NCBI GenBank assembly: GCA_030597645.1
Contig: JAUVRN010000007.1
Location: forward strand, 1-17,300
Source: Candidatus Zixiibacteriota bacterium
GTDB lineage: Bacteria; Zixibacteria; MSB-5A5; JAUVRN01
DNA length: 17,300 nucleotides
Direction of reading: 5' to 3'
The notes under the pieces: model-generated
Database searches by the model: none
Told to the model about the DNA's origin: nothing
The model's input: the letters and a program-made list of their open reading frames with translations, nothing else
Part shown: positions 1 to 6,475 of the stretch, in pieces
Layout: the number at the start of each line of letters is the position of its first letter
Position numbering within the stretch: the first letter of the stretch is position 1
Program-made: the position numbers and the translations under genes

Positions 1-2
1 CG

Positions 3-98
3 ACCGTACCCTGTCACCTGCACGAGGGTGGGATCCGCAAGGACAGCGACCCGTTCGGACCCAAACGCAAGAAGGATCCAACCCGGGTGCGGTTCTAG
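3..98 (+). CDS. 3' end of an unidentified protein (partial)
   Basis: An open frame enters from the left edge and ends at a TAG at 96-98, giving the last 31 residues of a protein. The visible tail contains a Cys-His-Leu-His-Glu-Gly stretch and finishes in a basic segment (DPFGPKRKKDPTRVRF). The other two plus frames also stay open for a while, so frame choice rests on the sensible ending and on the 104-nt spacing to the next gene. I do not recognise the family. Because it lies directly upstream of and on the same strand as a microcompartment vertex gene and deoC, it may belong to the same locus, but this is inference from position only. Confidence 0.35.
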   Translation, partial: TVPCHLHEGGIRKDSDPFGPKRKKDPTRVRF

Positions 99-202
99 CG
101 ACGTGCTCGTGCCCTGAGCTGGAGCAGACACCTGTTCTGAGATAGGTTCTTGTCGCCCCGACGCCACCGTTTCGCGATCATGCTCTCGAAAGGTGACCTA
201 TT

Positions 203-580
203 ATGAATACCATGAATCCACCGGTGCCGCCGGATAGGCGGCCATCCTGTCTAATCCCGTGGCTCCTGCTGGGCGCAGTGGTTCTCGGCCTGGCCGGTAC
301 GGCCTGGTGGGGCTACCAAAAGCGTGAGACGGTCGCCCAGTACGCGGTCTCTTCGCTCGTGGATCAGCAGCTGGGACAGATGCTTCCCGAGGGCGTCGAC
401 GCCACACACACAGCGATCCGCGTGTCCGCCATCATGAAGGCGATACAAGACGGCCGCTTCGATGCGGAGCGGCTGGGCGGTATGGGGCAAATGTTCCGCG
501 ACTACTACGACGATCGGGCGCTTGATCGTAACGAGCTGGAGTCGCTGCTCGCCTTTGCAGAAGCGGCGGTATTACAGTGA
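203..580 (+). CDS. Small single-pass membrane protein of unknown function, coupled to the BMC vertex gene
   Basis: 125 residues. A short Pro/Arg-rich N-terminus is followed by one strongly hydrophobic segment at about residues 17-37 (IPWLLLGAVVLGLAGTAWW), then a soluble, mostly helical-looking region rich in acidic residues (about 40-125). Basic residues before the membrane segment (DRR) fit an N-in, C-out anchor or an uncleaved signal anchor. The ATG at 203 is chosen because AAAGGTGA at 189-196 is a good ribosome-binding site at proper spacing; a second ATG four codons in is less well placed. The stop overlaps the GTG start of the EutN-family gene by GTGA (577-580), so the two are probably co-translated. 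I recognise no family. Coding potential is supported by the ribosome-binding site, the overlap and the sensible domain layout. A direct role in a microcompartment is only inferred. Confidence 0.75.
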   Translation: MNTMNPPVPPDRRPSCLIPWLLLGAVVLGLAGTAWWGYQKRETVAQYAVSSLVDQQLGQMLPEGVDATHTAIRVSAIMKAIQDGRFDAERLGGMGQMFRDYYDDRALDRNELESLLAFAEAAVLQ

Positions 581-831
581 ACTACGCCCTGGTGGTGGGC
601 AGAGTATGGTCGGGCTCGCAGGTCAGGGAACTCGACGGTGCCAAACTCCTGATCGTGGAAGAACTGGGTGCCGACGGCCATCGCACGGGTCGCACGGCGG
701 TAGCCGTGGACACCGTAGGTGCAGGCACAGGCGAAAAGGTCTTCACGGTGGCCGGATCGTCGGCTCGGATGACGCAGTGCTCGCGTGAGATGCCTGCAGA
801 CCTGGCCATCACGGGAATCATCGATCCGTGA
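577..831 (+). CDS. EutN/CcmL-family bacterial microcompartment vertex (pentamer) protein
   Basis: 84 residues, close to the usual 85-100 for this family. The N-terminus (MNYALVVGRV) matches the first beta strand of EutN/CcmL proteins, the segment around residues 23-28 (KLLIVE) matches the second, and residues 48-64 carry the family signature GAG-x-GE-x5-GSSAR (seen as GAGTGEKVFTVAGSSAR). The end (ADLAITGIIDP) matches the last strand with its conserved IVD-type ending. Family members form pentamers that cap the vertices of icosahedral protein shells enclosing metabolic enzymes. The start is GTG, overlapping the preceding stop as GTGA, and the stop in turn overlaps the deoC start as GTGA at 828-831. 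No hexameter shell gene (BMC-H or BMC-T) is visible, so the rest of the shell would have to lie left of the window or elsewhere. Confidence 0.88.
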   Translation: MNYALVVGRVWSGSQVRELDGAKLLIVEELGADGHRTGRTAVAVDTVGAGTGEKVFTVAGSSARMTQCSREMPADLAITGIIDP

Positions 832-1670
832 GCGCCGACCTGACGCTCATCTCGGCCGCGACCGTCGCGTGCCTCAAGGACGGCTCCGTACTCACAGTGC
901 GCTCACCGTACATCGTCACGCCCAGTGCGGCAGAATTGGCCGCCAAGAAGAACATCCGGATCGAGAATGTGACGGACGCCGAGGTGAATACTGAATCATC
1001 TCCGAAGGTGACCGGCTCCCTGGCCCGGTTCATCGACTCGACGCTCCTGGCCACCGACACCGTACCCGAGCAGATCACCACGCTATGCGAGGATGCAGCA
1101 AAGCACGGATTTGCCGCGGTTTGCATTCATCCGATCTTCGTCGCACAGGCCGTGACCTGCCTGTCGGGCACCGGTGTGGCCGCGTGCACAATCTGCGGGT
1201 TCCCGCTGGGAACCAGTGCCCCGTCCACCAAGGCTGCGGAAGCGCGTCTGGCAGTGGATCAGGGTGCCTGCGAGATCGACATGGTGATACCGGTGGGACT
1301 GCTGAGAGCAGGTGACCTCCGAGCCGTGAACGCCGACATCTCCGCGGTACGCCAGGTGCTCGACTCGGACATCACGTTGAAGGTCATCATCGAGGCACCG
1401 CTGCTCACGAACGAGGAGAAAGTCGCCGCCGCCATCATCGCCGTGGAGGCCGGGGCAGATTTCGTCAAGACGGGGACCGGATTGGCCGGACCGGTGACGG
1501 TAGCTGACGTGCGACTGATCCGGAAGACGGTCGGTGACCGCGCTCGCATCAAGGCGGCCGGTGGAATCCGCGACCGGCAGACCGCAGAGGCCATGATCGC
1601 TGCCGGAGCCGCTCGCATTGGCACCTCCAGCGCGGTTGCCGTGGTCGAAGATCCGCAGATCAACGTGTGA
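828..1670 (+). CDS. deoC: Deoxyribose-phosphate aldolase (DERA, class I) with BMC-type N-terminal extension
   Basis: 280 residues. DERA cleaves 2-deoxyribose 5-phosphate to glyceraldehyde 3-phosphate and acetaldehyde through a lysine Schiff base. The barrel begins near residue 64 (SLARFIDSTLL). Asp151 in EIDMVIP, Lys214 in DFVKTGTG (Schiff-base lysine) and Lys242 in IKAAGGIRD correspond to the E. coli Asp102/Lys167/Lys201 set; GTSS at 265-268 fits phosphate binding. Ordinary bacterial DERAs are about 215-260 residues; the excess is an N-terminal segment (about 1-48, LISAATV...YIVTPSAAELAAKKNI) resembling, from memory, the N-termini of EutQ and EutT, followed by a polar linker (49-62). The GTG start is fixed by the GTGA overlap with the vertex gene and retains this segment. 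The context suggests an aldolase of a sugar-phosphate-using compartment rather than a nucleoside-salvage enzyme, although it could serve both. Its catalytic residues appear intact. Confidence 0.93.
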   Translation: MSADLTLISAATVACLKDGSVLTVRSPYIVTPSAAELAAKKNIRIENVTDAEVNTESSPKVTGSLARFIDSTLLATDTVPEQITTLCEDAAKHGFAAVCIHPIFVAQAVTCLSGTGVAACTICGFPLGTSAPSTKAAEARLAVDQGACEIDMVIPVGLLRAGDLRAVNADISAVRQVLDSDITLKVIIEAPLLTNEEKVAAAIIAVEAGADFVKTGTGLAGPVTVADVRLIRKTVGDRARIKAAGGIRDRQTAEAMIAAGAARIGTSSAVAVVEDPQINV

Positions 1671-1807
1671 TCCAATCGGGACCGGGCTCGGTTTCGAGAA
1701 TCAGCCCGTCCACCCGCCGGAGGGAATTCAGCGGATGGACGTCACAGGGTGGTGGACCGTCCTGCATAGTTCATGGTCTCCGGTCAGCGACCGTCTCCCA
1801 ATATACC
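1671..1807. other. Convergent intergenic region downstream of deoC
   Basis: This 137-nt stretch separates the deoC stop from the poly-A/T tract of the ribosomal cluster terminator. I see no gene in it with a ribosome-binding site. There are only short imperfect inverted repeats (ACCG-GGCT-CGGT near 1680; CGGTC-AGC-GACCG near 1784-1796), neither followed by a T-run on the plus strand, so no intrinsic terminator for deoC is evident. Confidence 0.6.
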
Positions 1808-1835
1808 AAAAAAAGCGGAGCCGCATTGGCTCCGC
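1808..1835 (-). terminator. Rho-independent terminator of the ribosomal protein cluster
   Basis: On the minus strand an 8-bp perfect stem GCGGAGCC / GGCTCCGC (1828-1835 and 1815-1822) with a 5-nt loop (AATGC) is followed directly by seven T residues (1814-1808). It lies 55 nt past the rplQ stop. The opposite strand has no T-run after the stem, so it should act in one direction only, ending the minus-strand transcript before it enters deoC. Confidence 0.93.
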
Positions 1836-1890
1836 CTAAGGATCTGATAGCTACCTGCGCTCTCTGGAGGCACACTTCAACTACGCAGAC

Positions 1891-2304
1891 TTACCCCTTG
1901 CGTTTCTTGGACTTACCCTTGGCATCCTTGTCGTCGCCGGACTCCGGCACCGGCACCAGGAGCTCGACGGTGGCCATCTCGGCGCCGTCCCCTTTGCGCG
2001 GCCCCAAGCGTACCCAGCGGGTAAAGCCCGACGTGCGGTCGCTCCAGTGCGGTGCGTGCTCGTCAAACAGCGTCTTGAGCGCCCCGGGGTCCCGCAGGCG
2101 TGATGCCGCCAGGCGTCGAGCGGACAGGTCGCCCTTGCGGGCCAGGGTAGCCAGCTTGTCCACGAAGGGACGGATGGCCTTGGCCTTGGGTACCGTCGTG
2201 GTGATCCGACGGTGGACGAACAGCGAGGCCGCCATGTTGGCCATCATGGCCTCGCGGTGCTCCCGTCTGCGGCCCAGTTTCTTGGTCTTATTACCGTGTC
2301 TCAT
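1891..2304 (-). CDS. rplQ: 50S ribosomal protein L17
   Basis: 137 residues. L17 is a large-subunit protein that sits near the exit of the peptide tunnel. The N-terminus (MRHGNKTKKLGR) is close to the invariant MRH-x-K-x-x-KL-x-R start of the family, and the C-terminal core around residues 93-116 (GFTRWVRLGPRKGDGAEMA) matches the usual GGYTRI...R-GD-A-MA motif, although GGY is here SGF. The core ends near residue 120; a short charged Lys/Asp tail (121-137) exceeds the bare core. It is the last gene of the alpha block, 3 nt after rpoA, and is followed after 55 nt by the cluster terminator. The stop is TAA. Confidence 0.97.
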   Translation of the reverse strand: MRHGNKTKKLGRRREHREAMMANMAASLFVHRRITTTVPKAKAIRPFVDKLATLARKGDLSARRLAASRLRDPGALKTLFDEHAPHWSDRTSGFTRWVRLGPRKGDGAEMATVELLVPVPESGDDKDAKGKSKKRKG

Positions 2305-2307
2305 GAT

Positions 2308-3300
2308 CTACAGACTCGACATTCCCGGAGCGTATTTCTCGACGTCCATTCCGAAAGAAAGGCCCAGCTCGCTGAGGATCGCATTGAGCTCGTTGAGCGA
2401 CTTGCGACCGAAGTTGCGAAATTTGAGCATCTCGGATTCGGGGCGACGCACGAGGTCCTCGAGGGTCTGAATGTTGGCGGCGCGAAGACAATTGGACGAA
2501 CGCACCGACAGTTCGAGCTCGTCGACACGCGTTTTGAGCAGGCCGCGGATGCGGTTGGTCTCTTCGTCTTCCTCGTCGTCCCGCTCGAACGGGATCTCTT
2601 CCTCGATGTGAATCAGGACCTGCAGGTGCTCCTTGAGCAGCTGCGCGGCGTAACAGAGCGCATCCCTCGGTGTGACGCTGCCGTCGGTGGTGATCTCCAT
2701 GGTCAACCGGTCAAAGTCGGTGCGCTGCCCCACGCGCGTGTTCTCCACGTCGTAATTGACCTTGATGACCGGCGAGAACAGCGAGTCGAGCAGCACCGTG
2801 CCCGCCGGCGCATTGGTACGCTTGTTGTTTTCGGCCAACACATAGCTCCGCCCGAAGTCCACGTCGATCTCCATGCGGAACGGTTTGTCCTCCGTGAGTT
2901 CGACCAGGTGCAGGTCCGGATTCATGACCTGGACATCGCCCGAGGCGGTCAAATCACCGGCCCGGTACGTGCCCTTGCCATTGGCCTCGAGCACGAGCAT
3001 CCGGCTGTCGTCGGACTGCATCCTAATGCGCAACTGCTTGACGTTGAGCGAAATCCCGGTCACATCTTCGTATACGCCCGGGATGCTGGTGAACTCGTGC
3101 AACACACCGTCGATGCGCAGCCCGATCGGAGCCGCGCCCTGGATGGAGGAGAGCAGAACGCGGCGAATGGCGTGGCCCATCGTAATGCCGAAGCCGCGTT
3201 CCAGGGGCTCCAAAACGAACCGGCCGAATTGCGTGGTCGCGGCCTTTTCGTCGATCTGGACCTCGCCCGGCATCTGCATCTGTTTCCATTTAATCGTCAT
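2308..3300 (-). CDS. rpoA: DNA-directed RNA polymerase alpha subunit
   Basis: 330 residues, the normal length. The N-terminal domain (about 1-235), with ERGFGITMGHAIRRVLLSSI at residues 34-53, drives dimerisation and assembly of beta and beta'. An acidic linker (about 238-250, DDEEDEE) leads to the C-terminal domain (about 255-330), where VRSSNCLRAANI at 266-277 contains Arg267 and Asn270, the counterparts of E. coli Arg265 and Asn268 that contact UP elements and activators. The ATG at 3300 is chosen because the protein then begins MTIKWKQ as in the family and GAGGT lies about 11 nt upstream; an in-frame ATG 16 codons earlier reads into unrelated sequence near the rpsD end. The 28-nt gap after rpsD and 3-nt gap before rplQ fit one transcript. 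Confidence 0.98.
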   Translation of the reverse strand: MTIKWKQMQMPGEVQIDEKAATTQFGRFVLEPLERGFGITMGHAIRRVLLSSIQGAAPIGLRIDGVLHEFTSIPGVYEDVTGISLNVKQLRIRMQSDDSRMLVLEANGKGTYRAGDLTASGDVQVMNPDLHLVELTEDKPFRMEIDVDFGRSYVLAENNKRTNAPAGTVLLDSLFSPVIKVNYDVENTRVGQRTDFDRLTMEITTDGSVTPRDALCYAAQLLKEHLQVLIHIEEEIPFERDDEEDEETNRIRGLLKTRVDELELSVRSSNCLRAANIQTLEDLVRRPESEMLKFRNFGRKSLNELNAILSELGLSFGMDVEKYAPGMSSL

Positions 3301-3328
3301 GGCGATTGGTACCTCGCGTAATTGGTCT

Positions 3329-3958
3329 TTATTTGGAGTACAGCTCAACGATCAGCTGCTCTTGGGCTGTGACCGGGATGTCGGCGCGTTTCGGCCGCTC
3401 CAGGAGTTCGCCTTCCAGCTTGGCCTTGTCGAGGCGCAGCCAGGACATCGGTTCGGCCCTGCCGGCGTCACGCAGCGACGCGTGTACGGAATCGAGCTTG
3501 CGGCTCCTCTCCCTGACTTGCACCACGTCCGCGGGCCGCATCTGGTACGACGGAATGTCCACGGTCCGGCCGTTCACCGTGAAGTGGCGATGGCGCACCA
3601 GTTGACGAGCCGTACGCCGAGACGGGGCAAACCCGAGCCGGTAGACGACGTTGTCCAGGCGGCACTCCAGTAGCTGGAGGAGGTTCTCACCCGTGATGCC
3701 TTTGCGCTGCGCGGCCTTCTTGAAATAGTTGTGGAACTGCCGTTCCAGCAGTCCGTACATTCGCCGCACTTTCTGCTTTTCTCTGAGCTGCAGCCCGTAC
3801 TCCGAAACCTTCCGACGGCGGCTCTGCCCGTGCTGTCCGGGCGCATACGCGCGGCGCTCGATGGCGCACTTGTCCGAATAGCAGCGGGCTCCCTTGAGGA
3901 ATAGCTTTTCCCCCTCCCGGCGGCAAAGCTTGCACTGAGCGTCTCGATATCGCGCCAT
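3329..3958 (-). CDS. rpsD: 30S ribosomal protein S4 (zinc-binding type)
   Basis: 209 residues, full length. S4 is a primary 16S rRNA binder that nucleates assembly of the small-subunit body and takes part in decoding accuracy; in many bacteria it also represses the alpha operon. Cys9, Cys12, Cys26 and Cys31 form the C-x2-C-x13-C-x4-C zinc site found in one of the two S4 types. The S4 RNA-binding domain lies at about 98-160 (CRLDNVVYRLGFAPSRRTARQLVRH and the following strands). It starts with ATG at 3956-3958, 26 nt after rpsK, and ends in TAA 28 nt before rpoA. I did not identify a pseudoknot-like S4 target in the short alpha-block leaders. Confidence 0.98.
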   Translation of the reverse strand: MARYRDAQCKLCRREGEKLFLKGARCYSDKCAIERRAYAPGQHGQSRRRKVSEYGLQLREKQKVRRMYGLLERQFHNYFKKAAQRKGITGENLLQLLECRLDNVVYRLGFAPSRRTARQLVRHRHFTVNGRTVDIPSYQMRPADVVQVRERSRKLDSVHASLRDAGRAEPMSWLRLDKAKLEGELLERPKRADIPVTAQEQLIVELYSK

Positions 3959-3984
3959 ATGTTCCCTGCTCTACTCTCTTTGTG

Positions 3985-4377
3985 CTATACCCGGCGCCGC
4001 TTGGGTGGGCGGCAGCCATTGTGCGGTATCGGGGTTACATCACGGATGGCCGTGATTTCCAGCCCGGCGGCGGCCAGCGAACGAATGGACGCTTCGCGTC
4101 CCGACCCGGGCCCCTTGACCCATACTTCAACCTTCTTGAGTCCCATGTCCAGCGCCTCACGGGCGGCCGAATCCGCAGCCATCTGGGCGGCGAACGGCGT
4201 CGACTTCTTGGACCCCTTGAAACCGGCCCGGCCGGCCGAACACCAGGAGATCACGGCACCCGTCGTATCGGTCAGCGCGATAATCGTGTTGTTGAAGGTC
4301 GCGTGGATGTGGGCCGTGCCCACGGCGTCCACGCGGCGCTTGCTCTTGCGCGTGCGTTTCTTTTTTGGTTCCGCCAT
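3985..4377 (-). CDS. rpsK: 30S ribosomal protein S11
   Basis: 130 residues, normal length. S11 sits on the platform of the small subunit beside the E site and contacts mRNA near the Shine-Dalgarno helix. The N-terminus is very basic (KKKRTRKSKRR, residues 5-15), followed by the conserved AHIHATFNNTIIALTD segment and, at the C-terminus, DVTPIPHNGCRPPKRRRV, which is the family's diagnostic ending. The central TPFAAQMAADSAAREALDMG helix is also typical. It starts with ATG at 4375-4377, 21 nt after rpsM, and ends with TAG 26 nt before rpsD. Confidence 0.98.
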   Translation of the reverse strand: MAEPKKKRTRKSKRRVDAVGTAHIHATFNNTIIALTDTTGAVISWCSAGRAGFKGSKKSTPFAAQMAADSAAREALDMGLKKVEVWVKGPGSGREASIRSLAAAGLEITAIRDVTPIPHNGCRPPKRRRV

Positions 4378-4398
4378 ACCTGGTACCTGTACCCCCGT

Positions 4399-4770
4399 CT
4401 ACTTTTTCTTGCGACCGCCGATGGACGGTCTCGGCCCCTTGCGGGTCCGGGCGTTGGTCTTGGTCCGCTGCCCACGTACAGGCAGGCCCCGACGGTGGCG
4501 CAACCCGCGGTAGCAACCGATATCGATCAGTCGCTTGATATTCATGGCCACCTCACTCCGCAGCGCACCTTCGACCTTGCAGTCGGCCTCGATGGTGGTC
4601 CGCAGCCTGGTGACGTCGTCGTCAGTGAGTGCATGGACCCGGGTGTCCGGATTGACACCGGACGTATCCAGGATCTTTTTGGCGGTCGTCGCGCCGACGC
4701 CATAGATGTAGCGCAGCGCCGCCTCCACCCGCTTGTCTCGTGGAAGGTCTACTCCGGCAATTCGTGCCAA
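4399..4770 (-). CDS. rpsM: 30S ribosomal protein S13 (TTG start)
   Basis: 123 residues. S13 is a head protein of the small subunit; its C-terminal tail reaches the P-site tRNA and forms bridges to the large subunit. The protein begins MARIAGVDLPRDKRVEAAL, has the helix-two-turn-helix region YIYGVGATTAKKIL, and ends in the conserved RGLPVRGQRTKTNARTRKGPR basic tail. The start codon is TTG at 4768-4770: no ATG is available at this position and the family's N-terminus begins exactly here. AGGGG in the end of rpmJ, about 10 nt upstream, can serve as ribosome-binding site. The stop is TAG. Confidence 0.97.
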   Translation of the reverse strand: MARIAGVDLPRDKRVEAALRYIYGVGATTAKKILDTSGVNPDTRVHALTDDDVTRLRTTIEADCKVEGALRSEVAMNIKRLIDIGCYRGLRHRRGLPVRGQRTKTNARTRKGPRPSIGGRKKK

Positions 4771-4776
4771 GGCCTG

Positions 4777-4890
4777 TTACCCCTGCTTCTGCTTGTGACG
4801 CGGGTTCCTGCAGATCACTCGACGCACACCCTTGCGCCGGATGATCTTGCAATGGCTACACCGCTTCTTTATGGTCGATCGTACTTTCAT
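4777..4890 (-). CDS. rpmJ: 50S ribosomal protein L36 (zinc-binding type)
   Basis: A 37-residue gene read directly from the minus strand: it begins MKVRSTIKKRCSHCKIIRR and ends RNPRHKQKQG before TAA at 4777-4779. Cys11, Cys14, Cys27 and His32 form the zinc site of the Cys-containing L36 form. L36 is the smallest large-subunit protein and stabilises 23S rRNA near the L7/L12 stalk base. Its place between infA and rpsM is the classical one; the gap to rpsM is 6 nt and to infA 37 nt. The retained zinc ligands agree with zinc-type S14 and S4 in the same cluster. Confidence 0.98.
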   Translation of the reverse strand: MKVRSTIKKRCSHCKIIRRKGVRRVICRNPRHKQKQG

Positions 4891-4927
4891 GGTCTCACAT
4901 TCTGTTCCGAGCCGTGTCCCGGCGCGA

Positions 4928-5149
4928 TCACTTGTACCGGTACACGATCCGGCCGCGCGACAGATCGTAGGGCGACAGTTCGATGGTCACCTTGTCGCCC
5001 GGAAGGATGCGGATGTAGTGCATCCGCATCTTGCCTGACACGTGTGCCAGCACCAGGTGACCGTTTTCGAGCTTCACCCGGAACATGGCGTTGGGCAGGT
5101 TCTCCGCAACCTCGCCCTCAACCTGAATCGCTTCTTCTTTTTTAGCCAT
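4928..5149 (-). CDS. infA: Translation initiation factor IF-1
   Basis: 73 residues, the normal size of a single S1-like OB-fold protein. IF-1 occupies the A site of the 30S subunit during initiation and helps IF-2 and IF-3. The family segments are all present: an N-terminal MAKKEEAIQVEGEV, PNAMFRVKLENGH, the GKMRMHYIRILPGDKVTIELSPYDL block and the basic end GRIVYRYK. The ATG at 5147-5149 lies inside the end of map, overlapping it by 8 nt, so ribosomes finishing map may restart here. It ends with TGA, 37 nt before rpmJ. Confidence 0.98.
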   Translation of the reverse strand: MAKKEEAIQVEGEVAENLPNAMFRVKLENGHLVLAHVSGKMRMHYIRILPGDKVTIELSPYDLSRGRIVYRYK

Positions 5150-5906
5150 GTGCTACGTGGACCACGCGGGTCAGAATTTCTGGTCCCTCTGCGCGCACCG
5201 CGACCGTGTGTTCGAAATGCGCGGACAGCGACCCGTCCTTCGTGCGAACGGTCCAGCCGTCGGATCCGAAATCAACCTCGTGGTCACCCTGGTTCAGCAT
5301 GGGTTCGATGGCGAATACCATGCCGGCTTCTATCTGTTCACCCTCTTTCGGTGAACCGAAATTCGGTATCTGTGGCGGCTCATGCATCTGGGCCCCGATG
5401 CCGTGACCCGTGAGGGCCCGAACGACGCCTACGCCGGCCGCTTCCGCCACCGCGGACACGGCCGCTCCGATGGCACCCACCCGATTGCCCGGGATGGCCG
5501 CTCTGATCCCTGCGGCCAGAGCGTCCTGCGTCACCCGCATCAGGCGCTTCGCATCGGCACTCACCGCACCCACGGCCATGGTACGTGCGCCGTCACCGTA
5601 ATAATCGTCGATCACCGTACCGACATCCACGGACACGATCATCCCGACGCTCAATTCGCGGTCGCCCGGGATTCCGTGCACCACCTCGTCATCAATCGAA
5701 ACGCAGAGCGTCGCGGGAAACCCGCGATATCCGAGAAAAGCCGGTCGGGCCCCCTCGGACTCAATGAACTTCTGCGCCTCACGATCGAGCGCCGCAGTGG
5801 TTACGCCCGGCTCGGCCATATCCTCCACCAGGTCCAGCGTCCGCGCGACCAATTCGGCCGCACGGCGAATCTTCTCGATCTCGTCGTTCGTGCGAATCGG
5901 GATCAT
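5142..5906 (-). CDS. map: Methionine aminopeptidase, type I
   Basis: 254 residues. The enzyme removes the initiator methionine from new proteins with a small second residue. The pita-bread fold's five metal ligands are visible: Asp94 (in SVDVGT), Asp105 (in YYGDGART), His168 (in TGHGIG), Glu201 (in FAIEPM) and Glu232 (in AHFEHT). The substrate-contacting histidine is His77 (in EVVHGIP). There is no N-terminal zinc-finger extension, as in the short bacterial type Ia enzymes. The start ATG overlaps the adk stop as ATGA (5903-5906), and the 3' end overlaps infA by 8 nt. The gene's place between adk and infA is common in many phyla. Confidence 0.98.
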   Translation of the reverse strand: MIPIRTNDEIEKIRRAAELVARTLDLVEDMAEPGVTTAALDREAQKFIESEGARPAFLGYRGFPATLCVSIDDEVVHGIPGDRELSVGMIVSVDVGTVIDDYYGDGARTMAVGAVSADAKRLMRVTQDALAAGIRAAIPGNRVGAIGAAVSAVAEAAGVGVVRALTGHGIGAQMHEPPQIPNFGSPKEGEQIEAGMVFAIEPMLNQGDHEVDFGSDGWTVRTKDGSLSAHFEHTVAVRAEGPEILTRVVHVAHG

Positions 5907-6475
5907 GCCACCTGCGCCTTCACGACCGACTCGAGCCGCTCGTACACCTCATCCGGGGTTCCTTCGCCGGCGATCTCGGACAGCACGCCGCAGCCCCGGT
6001 AGTAGGCCGCCAGAGGCTTCGTCTGGGCCGTGTAGATTTCCAGGCGCCGGCGGATCACGTCTTCGGTGTCGTCCGCGCGCCCTTCCAGCCTGGCGCGACC
6101 GAGCAGTCGCTTGACCAGTTCCTCTTCGCCCACCGCCAACAACGGCACGAGGTCCAGGCGGTCACCCCGCGATTCCAGCAACTGATCCAGGGCCTCCGCC
6201 TGCGCCATCGTGCGCGGAAAACCATCCAGCAAAAATCCTTTGACACAGCGCGATTCGGCCAGCGCATCGCCCATGATCCCCACGATCACATCGTCCGGAA
6301 GCAGCTCTCCCTTGGACATGTACCCTTCGGCCTGGCGACCCAGATCGGTTGCACGTGCCACGGCGTCGCGCAGCATGTCGCCCGTGGAGAGATGCGGAAT
6401 GTCCAGGGCTTTGGCCAGGCGCTTGGCCTGTGTGCCCTTGCCGGCCCCCGGCGGACCCAACATCACCAGTTTCAT
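5903..6475 (-). CDS. adk: Adenylate kinase (short LID form)
   Basis: 190 residues. It interconverts ATP + AMP and 2 ADP in the cytoplasm. The P-loop GPPGAGKGT is at residues 7-15, the AMP-binding segment STGDMLRDA at 30-38 and the DGFPRT motif at 84-89. The LID region (about 124-145, LLGRARLEGRADDTEDVIRRR) is the short form without the roughly 27-residue insertion or zinc cysteines seen in long adenylate kinases, so the length is complete rather than truncated. The ATG overlaps the secY stop by one base (TGATG, 6473-6477), and the stop overlaps the map start as ATGA. Confidence 0.98.
   Translation of the reverse strand: MKLVMLGPPGAGKGTQAKRLAKALDIPHLSTGDMLRDAVARATDLGRQAEGYMSKGELLPDDVIVGIMGDALAESRCVKGFLLDGFPRTMAQAEALDQLLESRGDRLDLVPLLAVGEEELVKRLLGRARLEGRADDTEDVIRRRLEIYTAQTKPLAAYYRGCGVLSEIAGEGTPDEVYERLESVVKAQVA

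Noticed and set aside
103..140. Imperfect inverted repeat (GAGCAG-ACAC-CTGTTC) after the partial gene
   Set aside because: Only six pairs including one G-U and no T-run; not enough for a terminator or operator.
1667..2470. Plus-strand frame starting at the deoC stop and running into rplQ/rpoA
   Set aside because: No ribosome-binding site, runs through the terminator and antisense to rplQ; residue composition is Arg/Ser-rich without domains.
2212..3321. Long plus-strand open frame opposite rpoA (369 codons)
   Set aside because: It lies antisense to an intact, unmistakable rpoA and has no ribosome-binding site or recognisable domain; long antisense frames are expected in GC-rich coding DNA.
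3982..5145. Plus-strand open frame opposite rpsK, rpsM, rpmJ and infA
   Set aside because: Wholly antisense to conserved ribosomal genes, no family features.
6070..6120. Adenylate kinase apparently lacking the zinc LID
   Set aside because: The short LID is a normal family variant; the protein is complete with all other motifs.
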